Notes: generated from the letters alone by a model not told the origin. DNA of 64,000 bases from Anthostomella pinea (GCA_963556695.1 CAUWAG010000018.1:1984001-2048000); one strand, 5' to 3'. Counted from the first letter of the stretch, positions 47,364 through 59,056 are shown. Program-made: numbers and translations.

Positions 47364-49740
47364 CTACACGACATTCTTGATCTGGCGTCCATTCAGGTCA
47401 AGCTCTGCCATGCGGAGAAGATCACCCTGCTCAAGCTGACACTTCGACTGATGGGCAGCAGAAGGGGGGTCGGAAGCCGGATTGTCAGATGTCTTGATGA
47501 AGTTCTGCCAGATCGCGAGCCGTGCCGTGATGTCCAGGGGTGGGAAATGGATCGTCAGGTGGATGCGAGACTCGAAGGCCTGGTCGATCGAGGCGATGCG
47601 GTTGGTCGTGAGGAACATGACACCCTGCTATTGTTAGCTCTCTTTTCTGTCCTGAATTTTGGACAAGAACTTCAGAAGATGCTCACTTGGTAGTACTCGA
47701 GCAATCGAAGGAAGACTTGGGTATCGTTAATTAAGCGACTTCACGGTCAGTTGCGTATCACGTACCAGCAACGAGCTTGGTCTTGCTCATGCTCGCCTCC
47801 CTGCGCTTCTCGAGGAAGACATCGCACTCGTCGAGGAGCAGAACGGCACCCCAGGTGGTGCACATGTCGAGGATGCTCTCAAGCTTCGTATCGACCTCCG
47901 AGGCTACCTCACCCAGCTCGCCGGCTCTCATAATGTAGAGTGGCTGCTTCATCTCCTCGGCGACTGAAAGGCAGAGTCAGTGATTGTCGGGTCTGAAGCT
48001 CAGGGTTGGTTTCGCAGAAGCGACGTACTCGACTCGGCACTCAAAGTCTTGCCAGTGCCGGGCTCTCCTTGTAGCATCATAATGATGCCCTTGCCTATGC
48101 CGCGTGAGTAGGTGCGTGGAGCTATTCATCACACTCGAAAAGAACATACCTTTGCCGTGGATCACATCATCGAAGACGTCCGCTTTCGACAGCTGGGCAT
48201 CCACTGAGGCGAGCAGGACTTTCTTATATTCGGGGCTCAGCACTAGGCTTTCGAAAGCCTTGTCATTCCAGACGATCTCGCTCACATCGTCGACGCTGAA
48301 TTTGGCCTGTATGGTCGCTCAATCTAGTGGACAACAGCGTATCATATCACCGTGGACCCACCCATGACTTGTTGGTCAAGCAATATCCCCGGACATACGG
48401 GCTGCACAGCGCGTACTGGTCCTCCGTCAGAAGCTCTCCATGGCCTGAATCAGGTTCGCCTTTTTGCTCTACCCGAGACTCGTGCACCCCGGAGGCGTCC
48501 GATCTGGTCTCGGGCTTCTCCTTCGGCGCGTTCCTTGATATGATGCTCGTGAAGTCCTCCGACGTATAGCTCGAATTATACCTGACGTAAGTCTTCGGGT
48601 CGATGATGATCCTTCCTCGAGCGACCTACAGCCGTCAGTACCCTGCGAACAATGCGATATGACTCAGATATTGTAGAAGGTCTCACGTAGTTACTGTAGA
48701 TGCGGCGAGGCCCAGTCTCCGGGATGATGACATATCCAAAGTACGACTTGTAACGGTAGCCATTGAGTTGCGCGAAGCGGCGGCCTCGTTCGACGAGTTT
48801 GGCACGCAAGGTGTTGTCGGCGAGCTCAGAAATGGGGAAGCATGACAGCTCCGTGATGCGTCTCGTGCCAGAGAACTTAGAGATATGTCCACTGGTTGTC
48901 ACATAACCCAGCTCTTTTCCGTTGCCGTCGACATACTGGCGTGCAAACGCGAAATGGCCAGAATTCGCGCCGATTCCGTCCCAAGTCGAACCCCCCGGAT
49001 ACAACCCTGTGGCATGCACGCGGTACAGTCGAACCTGGTCAGACTCTTTCGAAACTGGTGTATGAAAATGTCCCTGGTTAGTTACCGTACCCTGTCTTTC
49101 TAGAATCGCCTAGCAGAATTACTTACTGCCGATAAGTTAGCAGAAGGTTCAAGTGTATTCCAGAACCGGGGACTCAGGGTCTAGAATAGGGATGTTTCTA
49201 TACGTACCCGGTCTCCGTTCCTGGCTCGAAAAGCGCGAAGACGTGATCGAAGTCAATCAGGCCCTTCAGGCGGAAGTCGCGGACCTTTTCCTTTTTCGGC
49301 TCGACTTCCTTTCTGACAAGGTCGTAGAGCAGTCTGACATGGCTCAAGACCTTCTCATCGTTCTCCTCAAGCATGAGCTGCTCGAAAAGGTCCCAGCGAT
49401 AGAAGAACAGGAGGAAGGGCTCTTTGAACTTGAATTCGTTCGGGGCGGTGTCGATGTCAGGATAGTCCTTGAACACCTTCGACAGGAAGTTGAGGAGGTA
49501 GGGACTTTGTACTGTGAAAGCCGCTAGACAGGAGCCTCCAATACCCGGTTGGTACTTTGCAATGATGGCGTGTTCGATTGATCTCGACTCGACGTCGTCG
49601 AACCTGACGATGGAGCGATCGAGTTCCTGCCGCTGGTGGTGGCGGTCTACTCTCCATATCTCCTGGATCGTTGCACACGAGCCTCTCTCGCTGAATGGCA
49701 CGATCTTGCCGATCTTCGGACTCTTCCCGCGACCAGACAT
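47364..49740 (-). CDS. Fungal AAA ATPase with N-terminal DUF7025-like region; early stop
   Basis: Eight exons (49204-49740, 48687-49073, 48362-48625, 48150-48306, 48029-48094, 47766-47963, 47687-47715, 47364-47624) give 632 residues in frame. The N-terminal half resembles the DUF7025-type region preceding AAA domains in many fungal proteins. It has YLLNFLSKVFKDYPDID, FEPGTETGY, YVDGNGKELGYVTTSGHISKF and RGRIIIDPKTY. The ATPase has Walker A GEPGTGKTLSAES, Walker B WGAVLLLDECDVFL, the sensor LTTNR and the arginine-finger region ESRIHLTIHFPPLD. These proteins are common in filamentous fungi, often near HET or ankyrin genes, with unknown substrate. A TAG at 47364 follows GRQIKNVV, exactly where relatives continue, and 54 more in-frame codons of family character run to a TGA at 47202. 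The protein may therefore be truncated or the gene recently inactivated. The exon 1 donor is the least certain junction. Confidence 0.82.
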
Positions 49741-50838
49741 TCTTGCTCTCGTATTGCTATGTTGCGGGATGTTGCGGGGCGTGCAGTGGCAAGGGAGCGC
49801 ACAGGGTGCGAGATACTTGCCTGCGAAGTCGGATGGGAGAGAAAACAAGCCCGACCAGGTCCTGGGTTGGGCGAAGAGGTGCTTAAGTATCACACATCGG
49901 CGCTCAGAGCCTGAGTTAACTCGTTGCTGAGCCTCCTGAGGATAGCCTGTGCTCTTTCATGGACCCAGGTAGGAAAGACAGTATGGAGTGTTGCCTTAGG
50001 GAATGGCGCCAATGCCAATAGGAGACATACATCTTCAAAGCTGCCCAAACGAAAGTGTCGATTGCTTTGAGCCGCCCCCAAGACATGACGTGCTGCTTAC
50101 CATATGCCAGCCTTTGCCCTGTGAGAACGGCTGGCTACTGTGAGACATGCGTGACCCGTTTGAGTGTATTAGTTCTCAAACACAACAGCTGTCAAAGACG
50201 TGTCCAACATGGATAGTCATGCAGTATGCCTGCCTGCATGCCAACAGCTGCTGCCTGGTGTTACACGCCCAAATAGGGACTCTTTGGATCCTTCATACCT
50301 CACCATTAGCGAGGTTTCACTTCCCACAGAGTCGTCAATGGCAGGCAGAACACCAAGAAGCGAGGACGTTGTATCAGTCGATCGGTCTCAATCACTCCCA
50401 TCTAGACCACTCCCTTGTCTATCGTGCCTTTTCGTTGGCCACTGGGCTGGTTCCAGGACAGCTACACACGTCGTTGCCTGGGACATATCCCATGGTGGAC
50501 AAGCCCAGGTGGCATCACGGGTAGCTCTCAGCTGTCTCATTCATGCGTCAATAAGGCATTACCCCGTTGCATACAGCTCCATTGAAGAAGAACATGTTCT
50601 TGGTTTCCAGACATACTTTCAGCCCTCATATCTCCGTACACGCCGTGTTCATCAGACTCTAAATCAGCCATGGAACTCTCGAAATACTGGAATAATCATA
50701 CAGGAATAAGCAGCTCTGGTTTGATACGCTATTCTTAATGCTTATTTCATGGTGCTTATTCCGATTCGATAAATTCACCGCTGTTCAAACTTTGCTGGAC
50801 GGGTGGCGTTCCACGTTTTCCAGCCCTCATCCGCGGAC
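49741..50838. other. Intergenic, about 1.1 kb
   Basis: This contains the promoter of the AAA gene and the 3' flank of the BTB gene. An open plus frame at 50200-50709 has no family features and is judged to be chance. Confidence 0.5.
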
Positions 50839-52143
50839 TCAATCGGGAGATGTTTCCGAGGCCGCGACATGATACGGTGTCCTCATTGCGTAGGGATCCC
50901 AGCAATCTGGAAAGGCGTAATCCTTGCCGTTCTCTTGAAGCTTGGGGTTTATCAGACAAGTGACCATGTTCGCCCCCAGCTCAGGACACCTGCGTACCGC
51001 GGGTTCCAGATCCCACTCAAGCGGGTCGTATTTGCATGTGATGTAGGCTTGCAGCCATGCCGCAAACCAGGCGACCATCCACCTCGCCGGGTCGCGTTTA
51101 CGAGCGGTGTTCGTGTAGATGGAGACGAAGAGTTCGTTCATGCGAAGTAAAGGGTCTGCGCTTGGGCTCCAGTGGAGGAGGAGGAGGTGCAGTTTGTGGA
51201 GCGAGATTTCACGGAGAAGCTGAATATTGTCTGGTAGCAAATCACAGTCAGTAACTACTCCTTTTAGATGTTTTGCCGAGAAAAAAAAAAGGAATCGTAA
51301 TGCGTGTCTCGAGAGCAAGGCTCTTAACAAAGTCTATAAGATAAAATTTGCGCCAAGGACATGGCCATATGCGGCAATAAGAGATTCTATAATGTACATA
51401 CACTGCTCGGCGAAGACATATATCTCTGCGTGCCGCATCATGTCTCGGTATTCGACATGAGTATCGGGCGATGGGCCTTGCGGTGGGAACCTAAGATCGG
51501 GGTTGAAGAGATCTAGCCGCGAAGTAGTGCCCAGCCAGAAATCGTGTTTTTGATCATTGGTTAAGTCATACACCTGGTGAGGCGGGTGACCCAACCTGAA
51601 AACCACGATGCAGGCTATTCGAGCGTGGAGCGGGCAATCTTCCTGATCATGTCGAGACCAGTCCCTGTGCCACGCGTGTCGGAGACTTCCAAATTGTCCG
51701 CGATCGTATCTTAGCTCTGCGTCAAACGAGTCTTCTGAACCAGATGATTCGGAGTCCACACGCCCGGGTTCGAAAAACGGGTTCTCGATTACGAGGTCGC
51801 TTTCAGTATTATTTTCATCCCCCGAATCCGTTTCAGGCACCAATTCGTAGTTGCCCGTGTAGGCGAAGTCGTAGAAGCTCTGAAATACGAATTCTTTTAT
51901 CTCCGGGAAGGTCGCGAATTTGTCTTGTATTTCTCGAAAGGGACCTCCGACTAGCGTTGCGAAGAAGGGCGAAAGCCCTGTGACGATGCTTCGATTCATG
52001 AGATATTCCTTCTTCTCAGCACCCACAAGGAACGAGAATCTGTTCGGAGAAGGATGGGTAGTTTGCGGGGAGGACATATTGGGAGGAGAAGGATCTGTGG
52101 TTTGCGCGGAGGAGATGTTTGTAGTGTCTGAGGTGGACAGCAT
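50839..52143 (-). CDS. BTB/POZ-domain protein
   Basis: Two exons, 51402-52143 and 50839-51230, give 377 residues. The donor GTATGT at 51401 and acceptor CTACCAG join in frame to read FAEQYNIQLLREISLHKLHLLL, the classical end of a fungal BTB fold. This is why that intron (about 170 nt, containing a poly-A stretch) is accepted. The fold starts with RFSFLVGAEKKEYLMNRSIV and SPFFATLVGGPFRE. FVFQSFYDFAYTGNYEL follows, and an acidic insertion of about 60 residues (SGDENNTESD, SSGSEDSFD) splits the fold, as is usual in this expanded fungal group. BTB domains mediate dimerisation or act as Cullin-3 adaptors; this group has no known targets. No other domain is visible. Confidence 0.88.
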
Positions 52144-53154
52144 GTTGTGACAATCAGGCCTGCAGCTGCGCTGGTCAGGGCTGATGGGTTGAAATATCTA
52201 GATTCAACGATATCTAAGGAAGAAGAGGCAAGGTCGGAAGAGAACAGGGAAGCTAGGGGTATATATGTACATAAATATATGGAGGTATTATGTAATACCG
52301 TAACACATGTTGACTCGAGTAGGACACTTTGTGATTTCGAGTCCGACGGGGATCATGGTCGAATTCCTATGGAGGCATTGATCTAATGAACAAGGTAGGT
52401 AGCTTGTGCCTTATCAGAGAGCGTATGATGGGAGCCATTTGATTTGTGTGATTGTGTGTGGTTCGTGAGAAGATCTACGCAAGATTCCGAGCGGGGATTC
52501 GTCTTTATGTAAGGCTTTCGTGACTCATCGGAAAAAGGTGTACGAAAGTTCTGGAGCTATATTAGCGTTAAGGTTGAGAGAAAAGACGAACAGAGTTTAG
52601 CTATAAGTTACTAAATAAAAAGTACAAAATCGTTAATATGCTCAAGGTTACGACGGAGCCTGGATTGATTCCACAACATCGATGCTATCTCTCAATCTGC
52701 TGGGTCGGGAACACGAAGTCACTACTCTACACTATGCTCCCGTGATGGGCAATTACGTCACGTTGAAGTATACGCAGTGCGGTGGCACCGGCCCAGTCAG
52801 GACTTCCAGTCAGGACTTCCAGTCCACCGACGTCGGGTACGTACGCATGAGGGCTGGGCAGTCGTCCTGGACCAAATGTTGTGGGCTGCGCCATGGGTAT
52901 TGGGAGACGCCTCCGATGGTGGGACTTGCTAGCCATGCACAAATATGAAGAGCAAACATTTGGCGCATATCGCAAAGACCACGATCGTTAACTAAACAGA
53001 ACTGGGCGGGAAAAGACACGATACGTATGCCCAACTAATATAACAAGGTGAATATACATTGCAAAGTCTAAGCAGATACCCCTGACCCACACGAGTGAAG
53101 TTGCGAGTCCCAGTACCTTCCGTTTGAACGCCTGCCCAACCCTCCACCCGTATA
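52144..53154. other. Intergenic, about 1 kb
   Basis: This is the upstream region of the BTB gene and the 3' flank of the large membrane-protein gene. It holds a 13-bp direct duplication (GTCAGGACTTCCA twice) at about 52796-52822. No gene is recognised. Confidence 0.5.
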
Positions 53155-55972
53155 TCAAAGTTGAACCTTGGCGCCGATACCTTTACCTTGGTACCATAGT
53201 GATTCCTTCCAGTTTCCTAACCGCACATCGACGTCAGCATAGGCGTCGAGTTTAAGCCTGCCGCCAATTGCCTTCCTGACGGCATCGTACCCAACAGAGT
53301 CCAGGGACCACTCGACGGGAAGCCTGGGTGTCTGCGACACGCCGGGCGGTGCCGAAAACGGTAGGTCATAAATTATCTTGCCCATAGGTTCCGTGTGGTT
53401 GTAGAGTGCGGTCGCGTTGACGAAGTCTACGTACAGTGTATTATAGTGCATGGGCGACGCAAGGGTGAAGGAGGCGGTGGATGATAGGAAATGGAACGTC
53501 GCATCTCGGATGAAGTGAGTTTTCTCGTCGGACGTATCCCCAGGAAGATCCATTTTCGGGGCGGCAACCGTCATGTTGAAACGTGACAGCGCCTCGCAGA
53601 TAAGAGGCTGGCCAGGAATGCTATCTCGATGGGCCTTTACGGTGATCGTTGTGTTCCATCCCGACAGGTACTGGGAAATCAGATCCTTCCCGATCTGCGG
53701 GCCGAGTGTGCCGCCCATCGACGGTTTCCACTTCGCAGTCACGAGTACGTGAGAGTTAGGGCCCTTGACGATGTCCAAATTCTCCACCGTGGCGTCTCCA
53801 AGTAGTGAACCATTCTTGAGAATGTGAATGTTGGCAAATGGCACATGGGCAGTGTATGGCGTAGGATTGGTTACGTTGACCAATGCCTGTAGTGTGATTG
53901 AGTCCGGTGTGGTGTCGAGAATCCGTAAAGAACCGACTTTGGGGTTGAGACTGCCAATGGCGCCCTTGGCTAGAGCTGATGATTGGTCAGCATACATTGT
54001 ATCTCGCGGCAATATGGGCGGGCACGAATTTGCACCTCGACGAGACAAGCCGTCCTAACAGATCGGCTAGCTGAAAGAGCGACTAACTGGATCAGAGGAG
54101 CGAAGACGGACGTTTTACTGGGATCTTCCCCTCGGCAGGCAGCTCTTTCACGATGAGCTTCCCCAGTGACGTTACTACCTTGACGTCGACCAACGCCTCG
54201 ACGTCCAGGCGGATCGGCTTTCCGCCAAATAGCAACGCCTGAACAAGCTCGCTGAACACGTCGCTGTCCGTCACATTCAGTGGTGCTTCAATGATTCGAG
54301 ATTCGATTCTTAAAGTGGGTTCCTCGTCCTTTTCCCCCTCAACTCTAGTTGAATTTGCTTGTTGCCACTTGCGCAAATCCAATTCTCCCATTTTGCGGTT
54401 ATGATAAAGAACGTTTGCTGTGGCTCGAACATTGGTAACGTTGATACCAAAATTCATCTCGGAGGGGAGTCCAGCGGTGACTAGGATATTTCCCGAGACT
54501 TTCGGGTTGGAGTCGGGGTCATCTGGGTCGGCAAAGGGGTCCGGCAGAGTGAAGTGGACATCAGTCAACGAGAAGTTCCTGATCAAGCCGTCCAGCGTCC
54601 GTCCAGGGAAAGGTACAGGAAGGGTGATACTGGATAAAATATCGGCAATCCACTTAGGAGTCTCGCCATCAGGGTGACTGCTGCCACGGACGAACAATGT
54701 AGCTGGATCGCCGTGCATGTACTGCTTCAGTAGCATATCTAGCGGCGATGAGCTTGAATGCGGACAAGCACGGGTTAAGGAGTCTGGCAGTCCACGGATA
54801 ACACCATATACGTCGGCAGCAACATCGGAGTGAGGTTCCACGTGAATCTCACCCGTTGATGCTTCCGCTACTAGGATATACGGGTCAGTTATGTCGCATC
54901 CAGGAACCAGAATATCGAATGCGAGCTCGGGAATGTCGAGCTCCACGGGATATTCATTGAAAGCTGATAGAGACACATCTGCGAGCATGGAGCCGTCAAA
55001 TGGCCCGTCCTTGACGTTGAACCGAGTGATGTTGTACTTTGGAATCGCTGGAATCTTGTTCGCTGTTCAGAATATCAGTCTAGAGTTCATCCGAAGTATG
55101 CGAGTTTTCGCATGTAGTTTAATTTGCTATGCAAGCATCTTGTCGCCCAAACACAGAGAGGGAAAGGGACGGTAGAGGGACTGACCTTCAAAGACCAGCG
55201 ACTCGGACACTGTGTGCTTCCCGAGCGGTATGATGCCGGATTTGAGACTGAGATCAGCCGTTCCATCGAGGCGCAGTTCGTCGAGTCTCCCTTCTAGCCA
55301 TTCGTTCGCGATCATACGTATGCCCTCGACATTGCCCGGCTGTATTTCAGTGACAAAATCGAAATGCGTCGTGTCGCCTTCCCGAAGCTTGATAACCAAA
55401 GGAGGAACCACGGCAGACCCAAGCAGTATGTTCTCGTAGTCGGGAAGGTAGACATCCACCTTGGTCTGATCGGTCCCAAGCTTATACGCAACCCATGTAG
55501 CGGCCTTGCCCACTCTCCTCACATGATCATTTTCTACTTTGGATCCATCAAGACGAAAGTTGGCCTGTATGCGGGCGCGAACGCCGTCGGTGGTGATAGA
55601 ATCGAGAGACAAGTTGGTGGGCTCAATGACAGCAGCCTGTTGGGCATATTCTTGCACGGTTTCCGGCACGATGAAAGCGAGAACTATAATGATTACAGTC
55701 ATGACAGCGAGAATCCCCATGGCGATAAAGGAAGGCCATCTTCTTGACTTCTTCTTGCTGGACCGTATAGAGGACGATTGACAACGGCGGGACCGAGTCG
55801 AAGCGGCATCGTCTCGTTCGGGTTCGGGTTCATCGTGTTCGCCATCGTAGCGCGGGGTATAGGAACTGCTGGAAAGAAGCGGTGCCGACTCGGCGGACTC
55901 GTCGCGATCTTGGGCATTTACATGGTCCTGTGCGGGCGCCGAGAGCAACGGCGATGTCTCGTTCTCTGACAT
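53155..55972 (-). CDS. TAG1/DUF3712-like vacuolar-type membrane protein, interrupted by one TGA
   Basis: Three exons (55186-55972, 54088-55062, 53155-53975) join in frame to about 860 codons, but a TGA at 54092-54094 lies two codons before the end of exon 2. The N-terminus is cytosolic and begins MSENETSPLLSAPA. ETSPLL is an acidic dileucine signal of the kind used for AP-3 sorting to the vacuole. A single membrane span follows at about residues 82-101 (MGILAVMTVIIIVLAFIVPE). The large lumenal part contains repeated beta-rich LEA/DUF3712-like modules (LVNVTNPTPYTAHVPFANI is typical) with several N-glycosylation sites. The fungal family, often labelled pre-rRNA processing protein, includes yeast Tag1, which helps terminate autophagy at the vacuole; that link is from memory. 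The intron 2 donor GTTAGT, branch point GCTGAC and acceptor CAG are sound and keep phase, so the TGA looks like a point mutation or a sequence error. A CGA arginine codon and one C-to-T change would explain it. Confidence 0.8.
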
Positions 55973-56788
55973 GTTGTAGATGTGGAGATTATATCAGGCT
56001 AGAACTGAAGGCGGGTGTTCATTCGAGCGATGAAGCCGGCATCGTCTAGACAATACAGGGGGCGATCCTACTGCGAACTGCCCAGTTAATAGTCTGGATG
56101 TATGACAATAGATAGGCTTATTCGCGCGATAGATTGGTGGTGATGATAAGAGATGTGATCTCAGCAGAGGCAGAAGCAAGAATGGAGTTGATGGACAAGG
56201 CAAGTAGCCGTCGTCATCGTAACGTGCGCCCCACCAAGCTGAGCTGCGCTGGGGCCCGGGGGCTTGGGGCGAACTTGGCGAAGGAAGAACCTTGCAGGCG
56301 CGCAAGGCTAACCAATCAGATCCAAGGGTGGGGGTGAGATCTGCGACCTTCCCGTTTCTGCCTTAGCGTGGGTCTTTAGCGTCTGAGGCGCTCACAATCA
56401 CAACATTCAAGATCCCCAGACTCATCATTCAGCGCCGGCTGTGTATTTCATAGCGCTACATCTACCATTGGTGAACCACCCGTATGTAGATATTGGCCTC
56501 GATGCAGCATCCACCTAGTCCTCGGATGCTGACCTGGATGAATTACATCAAAATGTAGTGTCAGTCGATGACAAACATGACATTCGAACCGAGAAGAGAT
56601 ATCCAGATCGTTTACAGCTAACTTAGGTACACATGGACTTCTAGGACAATTGGAGTATATGACTTTAAGTCTTTGATATTGAGTTTCCTCATAACCGTGT
56701 TTTCTGAGCCAACCGAGATCTACTGTCACACGTAGGGTCCAAGATGCAAGCATAGTAGCTGTTGAAAAAAGGCAGATGGGTTGAAAGG
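55973..56788. other. Intergenic
   Basis: This is the promoter of the large membrane-protein gene and unique flank of the inverted repeats. No gene is recognised. Confidence 0.5.
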
Positions 56789-56937
56789 TGTTGAATACAC
56801 GGATATTGATTGATGCTATTGATTGTTCTGCTCTGCGTGCAGAGATTGATTATCCGTCTTCTTGGTGGGTCAGATGCCCTGTGCGTCTCTGCCCCACTGA
56901 AGATCTTCCGGTGTCTATCTCCGGCTCCCATTCAACA
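56789..56937 (-). mobile_element. 149-bp LTR-like element, inverted copy A
   Basis: It is bounded by TGTTGAAT and ATTCAACA, giving the TG..CA ends and short inverted termini of retrotransposon LTRs. It is the reverse complement of the copy at 57032-57180 with about eight mismatches by eye. The strand given is relative to copy B and is arbitrary. It may be a solo LTR or half of a foldback element; no coding sequence is attached. Confidence 0.7.
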
Positions 56938-57031
56938 CTACAAGAACTTAAAGATGACCTCGAACAGGAAGAGCAACAGACTGAATGCTCAGGAACAAAC
57001 CCAATAAAAGGAGTTGTTCCTGGGGGGGGTG

Positions 57032-57180
57032 TGTTGAATGAGAGCCGGAGATAGACACCGGAAGATCTCCAGTGGGGCAGAGACACACAGGGCATCTAAC
57101 CCACCAAGAAGACAGATAATCAATCTCTCCACGCAGAGCAGAACAATCAATAGAATCAATCAACATCCGTGTATTCAACA
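57032..57180 (+). mobile_element. 149-bp LTR-like element, inverted copy B
   Basis: It has the same 149-bp length and the same terminal octamers as copy A, in opposite orientation. A G-rich run (eight G) ends two bases before it, where a polypurine tract would precede a 3' LTR. No target-site duplication is obvious on either side. Confidence 0.7.
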
Positions 57181-57477
57181 CTATCCCATCCTGACCCTAT
57201 CTAAACCCCTGAACTTCACAGTAAGTTTGTATATAAATAATAAATAGAATAAAAATAATTCTATTAAAAGTGTTGGATCCATGCGATTCCAGACTGCAAA
57301 CCATCTATACCAGGACCCATATGTATGATTAGATAAGATAAGATAGTGGATTGAGAGGGCACTTGGCCAGACCTTCGAGTCCAGCTAGATTCCTCTCAAT
57401 CCAACCATCAGCAACATCATGACCTTGACCCCATACTCGAGTATTATGATTGATCGTTCAAGCCTGTTCCAACAAAA

Positions 57478-57775
57478 AGATTATTATAAATTTCGAAATA
57501 ATTATTTATGAATAGTATTAAAATTATACGTTTATACGAATTTTATTTAATTATATTAGTTATAATATTACGATAAAAGATGTTTTAATTTTAAAAGCCG
57601 TACGAAATAAAACTAAACCTTTATATTTATTCAATAATAACATTTTATTCTATATTTATAAGAAAATAAAATAAACCTTTATATTAAAATAAGCAAAAAA
57701 ACAAAACATCCAACAGTATTTTCTGATTTTTTTTAGCTTTGAAACTAATTAAGTTATTTATAAATTTCTGTGATT
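57478..57775. repeat. AT-rich island (probable RIP-mutated relic)
   Basis: About 300 bases consist almost only of A and T, against a roughly balanced background. Words such as TTATATTA, AATAAAATAAA and TTTATAAAT dominate, and no reading frame survives. Such islands in Pezizomycotina are usually transposon remains mutated by repeat-induced point mutation. The neighbouring LTR-like copies fit that reading, but the original element cannot be named. Confidence 0.7.
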
Positions 57776-58728
57776 GTTGCTACGTCGCCGCCATCAGTGA
57801 TGGTCCTAGGATCACGTGACAGCACGTGACCTCTTGGACGACTGGCTGTCCCAGACCCACTAGGGCTCTGAATTATGGGGCGGACACACTTATCTAGTTG
57901 CCCACCAGATTTGGCTGTGCCGCTCGATCTTCTTTTTTCTCTTTAGCCAGAGATAGTTATACGTACTGAGAGCATTATCCGTGAAACGATAAGTGCAGTA
58001 TGAGCGTGACAGCGTTCTTGTTTTCAGGAAAAGGTCTATCGACTGTTTGTTGGTAGTAGAATACACTCAGATGCCCAGTGGGTCCCTGTACAACCCGACA
58101 GCGTGGCTGATTCCTGTGACGGCCTGCACGGACCTTCCCACATGACAAGCCGATACTTCCCAATAAGGGAAGGATCTGACCAGAGGATCCCCTGAAAGGG
58201 GCAACCTCCCGCTGTACCTATCTCTCTCTCTCTCTTCCTTTCCTCTCTAGTCTTGATATTCTCGCCAATAGAGTAATAGCTGCTTGCTGCCGGCCATGTC
58301 CCAGCTCCTCAGTACGCTCGCTGTGACAATTCCCACATACCGCTTACATATACAGATGGATACTGCTCATACGTACATGGTAAACAAGGGCTTCTATGTC
58401 CTATTCACATATACGGAACGTCACAATTTCTTGTTTTTTAAGGTGGTTCCGTATTAGCTACTATTAACCACCGATAGCGCTACTACCACGCTACCATACA
58501 ACCACTAACAATAGGGCTAAATCAACAATATCCACGTTAATATTAACCCACGATAGCTTCGTCGTTAAGTTAGTTGCTAAAGCTATAGGGGTCCTCGTGG
58601 ATTGAGTTGGTGTGGATATTGACGTCAACTCAATCAACATGTTGATATCTGTTGAGTTAGCCGGAACCCTGGACTCGATAGGTGGTGCTCTATGCTGAAA
58701 GCCGGATTGACGACGCTGGTTTGATCTA
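57776..58728. other. Intergenic
   Basis: It returns abruptly to balanced composition after the AT island. It has a CT-dinucleotide run (TCTCTCTCTCTC) near 58221-58235 and no recognisable gene. Confidence 0.5.
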
Positions 58729-59056
58729 TTATCGGTAGTCAGACTCGTCGTGATCATCGTCGTATGAGACCTGCCGCTGGGCATCGATCCAGGCACGGCA
58801 ATTCTGCTGCTGCAACCCGACGTCCCTACCAACACATGAAACCAATTCATAGATTTCGGTTTCTGGGTACTCTCCTCCCTGCGTTGAACATCTTCCCGTG
58901 ACCAGGGGCGTACAATCGGTAACGTACCCACAGTCGACAGCAATCTCGTTGTTAACATCTTGCACTCGCAACCAACCTGACGGGTCCTGGATGTCTCCTG
59001 AAGGGGACAGTCCGGCCCGGGCAACGTTCTCTCTGCGATGAACAATCTCGAAGCCT
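58729..59056 (-). CDS. Possible last exon of a small cysteine-containing protein
   Basis: After a plausible acceptor (CCGCTTAG) near 59057, the minus strand reads about 108 codons to a TAA at 58729. The sequence has spaced cysteines (VDCGYVTDCTPLVTGRC, then ELVSCVG, then QQQNCRAW) and ends in an acidic tail (YDDDHDESDYR). Cysteine spacing and polarity suggest a secreted or structured small protein. I could not find an upstream exon with a donor in the matching phase: the obvious one, near 59126, is out of phase. The gene may be broken, or this may be chance. Confidence 0.3.

Noticed and set aside
50200..50709. 169-codon plus-strand frame downstream of the BTB gene
   Set aside because: No motifs, unlikely composition, and no support from splicing signals.
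51231..51401. Coding continuation through the poly-A stretch in the BTB gene
   Set aside because: Removing it as an intron restores the exact BTB sequence pattern, and the stretch itself translates to a poly-Phe run without family likeness.
53155..54048. Treating the 3' part of the TAG1-like locus as a separate gene
   Set aside because: It lacks any N-terminal signal or anchor, and joins in phase to the upstream exon through sound splice signals; it is the C-terminal half of one family protein.
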